Below are positions 57,255-64,000 of a DNA stretch of 64,000 nucleotides, piece by piece. Numbering within the stretch: the stretch's first letter is position 1; the number at the start of each line of letters is the position of its first letter. This DNA comes from Hormoscilla sp. GM7CHS1pb (lineage in GTDB: Bacteria > Cyanobacteriota > Cyanobacteriia > Cyanobacteriales > Desertifilaceae). The notes below the pieces were generated by a model. That model did not search any database and was not told where the DNA came from. It worked only from the letters and a program-made list of their open reading frames with translations. The stretch lies in NCBI GenBank assembly GCA_014323675.1, contig JACONN010000003.1, positions 744,001 through 808,000 on the forward strand, given 5' to 3'. Made by a program: the position numbers and the translations under genes.

Positions 57255-59016
57255 GGGTGTAATTAAAAGTGACACTTAGGCATTATTAACCGGTCCGGTA
57301 GTTCTACCTCTGTATCACTGGCGGAGTTCTGATACCGCCGGTGATGGCCCCACAGTGGATGGAACAACTCAAATAGTGAATCTGCCTTGATTGGGAGATT
57401 TTTTTACCCTTATGTTATATAATTTTATTTATAAGTTGATCGTGGAGCTAAAGCCCTATATGTCTGAATTCATGAATTATGATGAAACGGTTGAACTAAC
57501 CAGCAGCGCTTCGGAATTAGCTCTAAGATTGCAGGCTCATCCCAATATATCGGCTCGTATTTTATCTCTGCTAGATCTTGTGGAAAATCCGGATAATAAT
57601 TGTGAAACAGCGAGCAGTACCGAGTTGAAAATTATCTCGGAACTCAAAAAACTGGGAAATGATTCTCTTCAAGATTGGGCCAATTCGCAAGAGAAAAAAA
57701 AGCCTTAGCTTGTGAAAAATCTCCGGGGATGCGCCGTCAGAGAAAAAAGCAACTATATTGGCATAGTCTGTTGGGAACTATCCAAATTATAGAAGAAACT
57801 TTTATTTCTCGAAGACCGTTTTCATCATCTGCCCAAATACATTGTCGAGGTTATTCTTTGCCATTGCAACGAGCAATTACGGATTTTGGAGCCGATGTGC
57901 CATTTGGAAAAATTCCTGAAAAGCTACAAGAACATTACGGTATAACTGTGCCGATTAGTTCGGCCCAAGCTATTACTCAAAAACATGCACATGCGGTTAA
58001 AGGATCTCAAAAACCAGCAGAAAAAATTACCGATAGAGATGGAGTAGAGCTTCTAATTGCAGAAATGGATGGCACGATGATTCCAATTGTAAAAACTCCG
58101 ACCAATGATGATAAAATTATCGATCGCCGAAAAACCAGATCTTGTTGTTGGAAAGAAGCTCGTCTATCACTTGTGGAAATCCCTACTCAGAAAAAAACAA
58201 TTATTGGAGGTACAGTAGGTACCGTAGACTCCGCAGGAAACAAATGACTGCATAGCGCTATAAGGGCTGGGATAGGTGAAAAGACTAAAGTTCATGCGAT
58301 CGGAGATGGAGCCAGTTGGATTGTTAATCAGGTAATGGGCTTGTTTGGAGAACGTGCTAGCTATCTAATATATTTTTATCATCTATGTGAATATTTAGCA
58401 GCAGCAGCTCCTGGAGCTAATGAAAAGCAACAAAAAAAATGGCTGGAAAAACAAAAAAAAGCTCTCAAAAACAATCAGGTTCTCAAAGTATTAAATAATT
58501 TATCAACTCGCCTGGAACCAGAACATATAGCTGATAAATTTGCTCCCGTCAGAGTCGGTGTACGATACATTAAAAACCGGCTTGAATACATGAACTACAA
58601 AGATGCGATTGATGCTAATTTACCAATTGGATCTGGAAAGATTGAGAGCGCACATCGTTATGTAATTCAAAAACGTTTGAAATTAACAGGTTCTTGGTGG
58701 ACCGTTGAAAACGCTAATGATATGTTAGCTTTAAGGATATTAAGAGTTAATGATGATTGGCAATCCTATTGGCTAAATTTAAACCCAGAAAATTCGTCCC
58801 TTACCTAAGCAGTCTAACAATTATTGAGGCTCTTACCTTCTCAACATCAGTTTTCTGCCATGATCGCGTTCTGAACATATATCAATCTCGGGCGTCAATA
58901 TTGCGCCTTCGTTCACCGGCGATATTGAGGCAGTGCTGGCACTGCCGGCACTGCCCGACCAACTACTTTTGACCACATCACCGGTTCATGATTAAGTGTC
59001 ACTTTTAATTACACCC
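57255..59016 (+). mobile_element. ISKra4-like element copy 3 with 9-bp target duplication
   Basis: 1762 bp, opposite orientation to copies 1 and 2. Flanked by GCTCGTCAA on both sides (57246-57254 and 59017-59025). Ends as in the other copies. One base difference was noticed in the transposase (LLGTIQ instead of LLETIQ). Inserted in the sulfotransferase gene. Confidence 0.95.
57412..58808 (+). pseudogene. ISKra4-like transposase, copy 3
   Basis: Same three-part structure as copy 2: part 1 to 57708, a -1 change at the run of eight A (57694-57701), part 2 to an in-frame TGA (58245-58247), and part 3 to 58808. Downstream of the TGA the sequence reads LHSAIRAGIGEKTKVHAIGD and the conserved FYHLCEYLAAAA and IGSGKIESAHRYVIQKRLK. 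Confidence 0.85.
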
Positions 59017-59152
59017 GCTCGTCAATGCTATCTGCAAACATATTTGGCTCTTTTAGGTCACTCATAAACACGTCCGGATGCTGACGTAGAAGATGGTACA
59101 GTTGAGTTGTACCACACTTCATCGCACCAATCACTAAGAAGTTGGGTTTCAT

Positions 59153-59653
59153 AGAACTCTTATCAGCAATAAATATGAACAAGGAGCAACAAGCTTCATT
59201 CTGCTTGCGTTTCCCATTCCCAGGCGATCGGGAGCATCTCACTTTTGCCTTTTTGCATTAAACAATACTAATTGCTAATGGCGAATGGAAAATAGCCCCA
59301 TTTTCAATTTTCAATTTTCAATTCTCGGTAGTGATAAACATGTAGTGATGTGATGGCTAGTCTGTCCCAATAGGTGTGGGGATGTGGCATTTTCAATTTT
59401 TCGGCTGGGACGTCAATGCCTGAAATATCGTTATTTGACTTGCCGTTGGATGCCACTATTGCGATCTCCGTCTGAGCTTTCTTGTGCTAACATCACTACT
59501 TGTGACCCACTACCCAATTCTCGATTCTCAATTTGCCAAACTTTGTGTACCCGGGATTATCTCAGTCTAACACCGTCTAACACCATCGTCAGTTCATCCA
59601 CTAAGCAAAAATACTCATTACCAAACCCCTCCTCCCTTTGCCTTCTTTGCTGA
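59153..59653. other. intergenic, solo IS1 terminus, no gene seen
   Basis: GGTAGTGATAAACATGTAGT at 59327-59346 matches the inverted repeat of the IS1 element at 12776-13791. The rest has ATTTTCAATTTTCAATT short repeats (about 59301-59323) and no gene I can support; minus-strand frames between 59400 and 59640 look decayed. Confidence 0.55.
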
Positions 59654-59854
59654 TTATACATCAAACTGCACCCGCAATACATTAAATTTTTCAGCGAAGG
59701 CCAGCAGCATGTGTTCGACAGAAATATACTCGTCTTCCCATGACATCCGCGCCTCTTCTGCCATATCCAGCATCACGTCCAAGCCCCGTCCCAGGTATAA
59801 TTGCTCGACATCTGGGGATTTTTTTGGCCGGGAGTCAAATAGTTCTAGCTGTTG
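59654..59854 (-). pseudogene. clpB: ClpB N-domain fragment, part 2
   Basis: QQLELFDSRPKKSPDVEQLY, LGRGLDVMLDMAEEARMSWE, DEYISVEHMLLAFAE is the second half of the ClpB N domain (roughly residues 63-117), then foreign sequence to 59654. It begins exactly where part 1 (56496-56311) ends, but lies upstream of it on the same strand, so the order is swapped. Confidence 0.8.
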
Positions 59855-60039
59855 AGATCCCCGGGTAACGACCCATCCGCTACGCAGTGCGCGAACGATG
59901 TACTCGGCGAGCGCTACTCGCACTACGCCACGCTGCGCGAAAAATCGCACATCGACGGCTCATCGAGAGAAAAAGCATGCCCAGGCCGAGAGCTTTTAAG
60001 TTATAGTTGTAAACAAACTAACAATCCCAGAGTACAGGT

Positions 60040-61821
60040 ATGAAAAAGTTTCTAGTTCTGAGCTTGTTTATATTGGGGCTGTCAATGGCCCTGTTAAACT
60101 TCAAAGGTCTGGCCAGATCGGGAGAGTTTCAGTCGATCGTACTGGACTTTCGGGAAGATCGAGCGGGCCAGATAACTGAGCAGGTGTGGGCGATCGCGGA
60201 TCGATACGGGGTCACCCCCAGACTCAACAGCATATTCTCAGATGCAGACAATGTCTATATTGTAGAGGGCGATCGGGCATTGCTGAAGGCCCTGAGAAGG
60301 TCCGAACTAAAGGATTACACGGAATACATCGAGCCTAACTACGTCTACCAGGCTAGCTTAGTACCCAACGATCCGGAATATCCCAAACAGTGGAATCTTC
60401 GCAGCATTAACGTTGAACCAGCTTGGGATGAAACTAAGGGGAATGGGGTGACGGTCGCGGTGCTGGACACGGGCATCAGTAGAGTTCCTGACTTAAAAGA
60501 AACGAAGTTTGTCCAAGGTTACGACTTTGTCAACGATCGCATTGAAGCATACGATGATGTCGGTCACGGTACCCATGTTGCCGGTACTATAGCCCAATCC
60601 ACCAATAACGACTATGGCGTGGCTGGCATCGCCCACGAAGCTAAACTCATGTCCCTAAAGGTGCTGTCTGCCAGTGGCAGTGGCACAGTTGCGGATATTG
60701 CTGAAGCGATCAAATTTGCCGCCGATCGTCAGGCGGATGTAATCAATATGAGCTTGGGTGGCGGTGGCGAAAGCCAACTGATGAAAGAGGCGATCGATTA
60801 TGCTCACCAAAAAGGCGTGACGATCGTGGCAGCATCTGGCAATTCCAATCAGAATGCTGCTAGCTACCCTGCCCGTTATCCCCATGCGATCGGCGTTGCG
60901 GCGATCGGTCCAGCTGGGGAAAAAGCTCCCTACTCTAACTTTGGAGCTGGCGTAGATATCTCCGCCCCCGGTGGGGTAGTCACAGAAAAAAGCTCTAGTG
61001 GTGGGATTCTCCAAAATACGATCGATCCAGAAACTGGCAAACCGATTTTTGCCGCTTACCAGGGCACTAGCATGGCCTCTCCCCATGTCGCCGCTGTGGC
61101 CGCTTTGGTGAAATCAGCAGGTGTAGAAAACCCTGATGAAATCCTAGAGGTTCTCAAGCAGTCCTCCAGAAAAGTGGCAGAAGACCCACTTAATCACTTT
61201 GGCGCAGGTCATCTGGATGCGGCAGCGGCTGTTAAACTCGCCTTGCGAGGACAAATTAATTTCCAGGATTTCTTCCGCTGGTTACGGGATAACGGCTATC
61301 TCAATCCTGGCTTCTGGATAGATGGCGGTGCCGTGGCACTCCTGCCTAAAATTGCGATGATCTTGGGTTCCTATCTGCTAGCCTGGTTACTGCGGTATTA
61401 TTTCCCCTTTGGCTGGAGTTGGTTCCTGGCTACTGGTCTGGTTGCTGGCAGCAGTGGCTTATTCGGACTGCGCGGCTTTTATCTGTTCGACCTGCCGCAA
61501 TGGCCGTTCCGGATGATGGGCAGTTCCATTCCCGAACTGGGTAACGCCGTTACTGGCAGCACTTTGTTAAACCCCCTGTTTGCCAGTATCCTCATCCCAG
61601 CTGTGCTCGTGCTGTTGCTGTTGGGACATCCTCGCTGGAAATGGTTTGCCATTGGCACAACTCTGGGAGTCGCTAGCTGTTTGGCAGTGAATGCTGTCGT
61701 AGACCCAGGGATGTTATGGTTGGGTGCTGGCATTCCAGCCCGTCTCTTCTTGCTGGTGAATGCTCTATTATGCTTTGCACTGGCCCGTTTAGCTGTGAAA
61801 GGAGAAGGGAAGCTGGCATGA
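60040..61821 (+). CDS. membrane-anchored subtilisin-like (S8) protease
   Basis: 593 residues. Signal-type helix at 1-25, a propeptide-like region, then the S8 domain with the triad Asp in VAVLDTGIS (about 143), His in GHGTHVAGTIAQS (about 175) and Ser in GTSMASPHVAA (about 343); oxyanion Asn in VAASGNSNQNAASYPA. The last 200 residues hold about four membrane segments (LLPKIAMILGSYLLAWLL, ILIPAVLVLLLLG and others), so the protease is tethered with its domain outside the cytoplasm. It overlaps the next gene by ATGA. Substrate unknown. Confidence 0.9.
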   Translation: MKKFLVLSLFILGLSMALLNFKGLARSGEFQSIVLDFREDRAGQITEQVWAIADRYGVTPRLNSIFSDADNVYIVEGDRALLKALRRSELKDYTEYIEPNYVYQASLVPNDPEYPKQWNLRSINVEPAWDETKGNGVTVAVLDTGISRVPDLKETKFVQGYDFVNDRIEAYDDVGHGTHVAGTIAQSTNNDYGVAGIAHEAKLMSLKVLSASGSGTVADIAEAIKFAADRQADVINMSLGGGGESQLMKEAIDYAHQKGVTIVAASGNSNQNAASYPARYPHAIGVAAIGPAGEKAPYSNFGAGVDISAPGGVVTEKSSSGGILQNTIDPETGKPIFAAYQGTSMASPHVAAVAALVKSAGVENPDEILEVLKQSSRKVAEDPLNHFGAGHLDAAAAVKLALRGQINFQDFFRWLRDNGYLNPGFWIDGGAVALLPKIAMILGSYLLAWLLRYYFPFGWSWFLATGLVAGSSGLFGLRGFYLFDLPQWPFRMMGSSIPELGNAVTGSTLLNPLFASILIPAVLVLLLLGHPRWKWFAIGTTLGVASCLAVNAVVDPGMLWLGAGIPARLFLLVNALLCFALARLAVKGEGKLA

Positions 61822-62039
61822 GCATTAACGTCACTGGCAAGATCGAACGCAAAGGATTTGGTCCGGGCACTTGGGCTCTGGTAACTGATGAAACTACCTA
61901 TGAACTTAAAGATGCCCCGGCTGAGTTATGCCAAGCCGGACTAAAGGTCAAAGTTGCTGGTATTGTCCGAGATGATGTCATGACTTTGGCTATGATTGGT
62001 CCGGTTCTAGAAGTTAACTCCTTTGAATTGTTGGAATAG
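61818..62039 (+). CDS. small protein co-translated with the S8 protease
   Basis: 73 residues starting at 61818, overlapping the protease stop (ATGA). SINVTGKIERKGFGPGTWAL, VTDETTYELKDAPAELCQAG, LKVKVAGIVRDDVMTLAMIG looks like a small OB-fold or beta-barrel protein conserved beside such proteases in cyanobacteria by my recollection. Possible inhibitor, chaperone or ligand-binding partner; not established. Confidence 0.65.
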   Translation: MSINVTGKIERKGFGPGTWALVTDETTYELKDAPAELCQAGLKVKVAGIVRDDVMTLAMIGPVLEVNSFELLE

Positions 62040-62119
62040 TGGAGGTAGGGGCAAACTCATCTTATTTTTGAGATGAGTTTGCCCTGGAAATCATCCCCGG
62101 TATGGTTGCTAGTGCTTTT

Positions 62120-62424
62120 GGGTGTTGTCAAAAGTAGTTGATATCCTGGCAAAAAGGATTGCGCTGCGCGTACAAGCTACCCTGCGGGAACGACTCGGGC
62201 AGATTACAGCGTAGCGAACGTAATACGAAAATTGCGTGTTATATGTAATTATTAGTAGTACAAAGGCGGGAGCCGACCGGGCAAATTACAGCGTAGCGAA
62301 CGTAATACGAAAATTGCGTGTTATATGTAATTATTAGTAGTATAAGAGCGGGCGGGAGCCGCTTATCAACCGGTTAAATAGTCAGATATGACCTTTTCTT
62401 TACCAACTGGTTTTGACCCCACCC
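62120..62424. mobile_element. MITE, 305 bp, with 9-bp target duplication
   Basis: Left end GGGTGTTGTCAAAAGTAGTT, right end CCAACTGGTTTTGACCCCAC followed by CC. Flanks are AGTGCTTTT (62111-62119) and AGTGCTCTT (62425-62433), a 9-bp duplication with one change. The interior has two direct copies of an about 85-bp unit (TTACAGCGTAGCGAACGTAA, TACGAAAATTGCGTGTTATA, TGTAATTATTAGTAGTA, GGCGGGAGCCG). Confidence 0.85.
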
Positions 62425-62650
62425 AGTGCTCTTGTATATTTAGCCCCTTGGCTTTTTGCTCCCAATTAAGCAAAAGGCCAGAATATTGAATAATTTCGTA
62501 TCGTAATTCTATGATAATTTACGGAATTCCAAGAGTTTTCCGATGGCGAGGTAAATAAATTTGAAGTTTTATACTGTAACCTTCAACCTTGAACTTTTAT
62601 ACTCGATCGGTCAGACTTCATCTGAGGAGATAGAAGTCGATCGCTGAGCA

Positions 62651-62676
62651 AAAACCCCCAGTCTATCAGCTGGGGG
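62651..62676 (-). terminator. intrinsic terminator of the remnant gene at 62684
   Basis: On the minus strand: stem CCCCCAG/CTGGGGG with an 8-base loop, followed by TTTTTG, eight bases after the TGA at 62684-62686. Confidence 0.85.
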
Positions 62677-62683
62677 AGATAAA

Positions 62684-62904
62684 TCAGGGTGTATCTACCA
62701 TTCTTTTGTTCTCGGGTTTGCCACTACCATCCGGATAAATTTCAGCTCGCGGTAGGGTAATTTTTGGGGGTGCATATAAGAGCAACTTTTTGGAGTGCTA
62801 AAGAGTCTAATTACAATTTGGCAATCTTGTACCTGCGACCAGGGCATGGGAATATTGGGTGCTTGGACTTCCCTGAATCTTATGGGAAGGCGTGGAAATT
62901 GAGA
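62684..62904 (-). pseudogene. small conserved-looking gene remnant, frameshifted
   Basis: Minus strand. First frame: SQFPRLPIRFREVQAPNIPM, PWSQVQDCQIVIRLF; then the neighbouring frame KKLLLYAPPKITLPRAEIYP, DGSGKPENKRMVDTP and TGA. The join falls at an AAAAA run. Both parts read as ordered protein, and a strong terminator follows, so this was a real gene of at least 75 residues. Its start is lost and I do not recognise the family. Confidence 0.6.
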
Positions 62905-62976
62905 CTAAATAAAGCTGTTAACGGGAATTTGTCAGTTGCGTAGGGCGGGCGTCTCGCCTGCCCGTCAGTTGTCAGT

Positions 62977-63124
62977 GGGTGTGGTCAAAAACAGTTGGTA
63001 CGGGGAGATCCTCGCAGGGTGCAGGGCGAAGATATGTTATTTTATGTCATAATTTGCTTCGCCCCTACAGGGTATCCGACAGCAGGGAGGGCCTAGAAAC
63101 GATCAACGGGTTTTGACCACACCC
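62977..63124. mobile_element. MITE, 148 bp, with perfect 9-bp target duplication
   Basis: Ends GGGTGTGGTCAAAAACAGTT and AACGGGTTTTGACCACACCC, flanked by GTTGTCAGT on both sides (62968-62976 and 63125-63133). The interior has GCAGGGCGAAGATATG with CATAATTTGCTTCGCCC, a further hairpin. It carries no gene. Shortest copy of the family here. Confidence 0.92.
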
Positions 63125-63194
63125 GTTGTCAGTTGTCAATTTGAATGTAGCACGAAGCCTCGATTTGAGAAGCAAGCAGGAGTGCAGGTGAAGT

Positions 63195-64000
63195 GTGACT
63201 CAAGAATTTCATCTTTCTGTGACCCCGGTGGGAGCAGATACCTATTTAGTGCGGACGGAACAGGTGGCTCGTGGCGTGCCACTGGCAGAAGAGCAAGTTG
63301 TCTGGCCAGTTTCTGATTGGTTAAACCGGGCTCGTCAACTCTATTTAGACCCAATACAGGGCTGGCTAGAGACCCCTGTATTATCAAACTCAGAACCCGC
63401 TCTCCCTGTAGCCCCCGGGGGAGCACGACCAGCTCATTTATTGTCTCTGGGTCAGCAGCTCTATGAAGCTTTGTTTCAGGGGACTATTCGCGATAGTTGG
63501 CTGATCGCTGGGGTGCTAGCCCAGGACCGGGGCGAAAAGCTGCGGCTGCGGTTGGGACTGAAAACGTCCGATCGATGTCTCCTGGGTAGTAAGTTCCCAG
63601 GCGGAGCCTGGGAACGAGGTGCTCCCAGGAGACATCGAAGCCGTTTGGCTCGCTTGCCTTGGGAGGTGCTCCATGATGGCTCTCGCCCTCTTGCTACTGG
63701 CACGGATGTGGTGTTTTCTCGCTATCATCCGGTACATATCTCTTCATTTAATGGCTCTTCTGAACGGGAGTTATCAGCAGAGCGCTTAAAGATTTTAATG
63801 GCGATCGCGGCCCCGAGCGATCGAGAAACTCTGGAGCTGGAAAAGGAAGCCCGCAATTTGCAAGCGGAACTGCAACTGGCGAATGGGTCTGTTGGCCAAA
63901 TTCAACTGACAATCTTAGCTCAGGCAGACCGGGAGCAATTGACCCAAGCATTGGAACAAGGGAAATACGACGTTTTTCACTACGCGGGCCACAGTAACCT
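63195..64000 (+). CDS. CHAT-domain (caspase-like) protein, 5' part, with in-frame repeat
   Basis: Starts at GTG 63195 (TQEFHLSVTPVGADTYLVRT) and runs off the window. The start of a CHAT protease domain is clear: LGQQLYEALFQGTIRDSW, LARLPWEVLHDGSRPLATG, LKILMAIAAPSDRETLELEK, YDVFHYAGHSN with the catalytic His; the Cys lies beyond the window. Between LRLGLK and SRLARLPWEV, where relatives are directly joined, a 65-bp palindromic element adds about 23 residues (CLLGSKFPGGAWERGAPRR) in frame. CHAT proteins are caspase-like proteases used in signalling and anti-phage suicide; full architecture is unknown here. Confidence 0.88.
   Translation, partial: MTQEFHLSVTPVGADTYLVRTEQVARGVPLAEEQVVWPVSDWLNRARQLYLDPIQGWLETPVLSNSEPALPVAPGGARPAHLLSLGQQLYEALFQGTIRDSWLIAGVLAQDRGEKLRLRLGLKTSDRCLLGSKFPGGAWERGAPRRHRSRLARLPWEVLHDGSRPLATGTDVVFSRYHPVHISSFNGSSERELSAERLKILMAIAAPSDRETLELEKEARNLQAELQLANGSVGQIQLTILAQADREQLTQALEQGKYDVFHYAGHSN
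63573..63637. repeat. 65-bp palindromic element inside the CHAT gene
   Basis: Outer stem CGATGTCTCCTGGG (63573-63586) with CCCAGGAGACATCG (63624-63637), 14 bp perfect. Inner stem GTTCCCAGGC/GCCTGGGAAC (63593-63602 and 63606-63615) perfect. No stop in the CHAT frame. A partial copy is at 53804-53834, and the inner hairpin type recurs at 41.5-42.2 kb. Confidence 0.9.

Larger units (their letters stand above)
56545..59152 (-). pseudogene. sulfotransferase gene split by ISKra4 copy 3
   Basis: The 5' part (59152 to 59017) encodes KPNFLVIGAMKCGTTQLYHL, the 5'-phosphosulfate-binding loop of PAPS-dependent sulfotransferases, to SIDE. After the IS and one copy of the 9-bp duplication the frame resumes: DEQRWDRYESLFVKGKDKKV, then AKLIYITRDPLMRMESHW, the 3'-phosphate loop, to a stop at 56545. 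Rejoined length is about 270 residues. It would transfer sulfate to a sugar or other small acceptor. Apart from the IS it looks undamaged, so the insertion is recent. Confidence 0.88.

Noticed and set aside
58245..58247. Alternative genetic code (UGA as Trp) suggested by the shared TGA in the ISKra4 transposase
   Set aside because: TGA is a normal stop for intact genes in the window (for example the ABC permease at 27091-27093 and the S8 protease), so the code is standard.

Overview
The window comes from a filamentous-type cyanobacterium. The evidence is the dense GCGATCGC (HIP1) palindromes and clearly cyanobacterial genes: ndhN, ldpA, a Ycf45-type R3H ATPase, a TxlA/HCF164-like thioredoxin, a ftsQ-ftsZ pair with the cyanobacterial FtsZ tail, and many Uma2 and toxin-antitoxin genes. 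I cannot name the genus. There is no rRNA or CRISPR array. One tRNA (Ser, GGA anticodon) is present.

Layout. 0-1.4 kb: XhoI/PaeR7I-type restriction-modification pair (methylase cut by the window edge). 1.6-6.3 kb: methyltransferase plus cyclase, a sensor histidine kinase, a membrane thioredoxin and a NIL-ferredoxin protein. 6.4-14 kb: a decay zone with a chimeric RND pump, a GH19-like hydrolase with an in-frame stop, a frameshifted Fn3 protein, and a toxin-antitoxin pair broken by an IS1-family element that itself carries a hairpin element. 14.2-18.2 kb: intact housekeeping block ndhN, ldpA, ycf45-like, tRNA-Ser. 18.4-21.4 kb: small hypotheticals, Uma2 and vapBC. 21.7-28.9 kb: a 7.2 kb composite transposon of two ISKra4-like copies in direct orientation, with an outer 9-bp target duplication. 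It carries an ABC permease and a gabD fragment; an IS66-like element sits inside the left copy. 29-40 kb: GTPase, a decayed HTH gene, Uma2 genes, DUF433/DUF5615 modules, a DNA alkylation repeat protein and a large frameshifted NACHT-HEAT gene. 40-42 kb: repeats. 42-52 kb: alaS, Uma2, two tandem cyclophilin-RTX genes and a GH63-like glucosidase. 52-60 kb: a broken TnpB gene, ftsQ-ftsZ, ClpB fragments and a sulfotransferase split by a third ISKra4 copy. 60-64 kb: a membrane-anchored subtilase operon, two MITEs and the start of a CHAT-domain gene.

The main theme is genome plasticity. A MITE family has GGGTGT ends and 9-bp target duplications like those of the resident ISKra4 element, and shares an internal block with it, so the IS is a candidate driver. 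Short palindromic elements lie inside coding genes, in frame in the CHAT and RND genes and out of frame in others. Three unrelated arrays of exactly 21-bp units occur. Several apparent gaps hold recognisable gene remnants (NAD(P)H-hydrate epimerase, a membrane protein, a response regulator, and a small gene with its own terminator). Many breaks are single-base shifts, several at homopolymers, so some pseudogene calls could be assembly errors.
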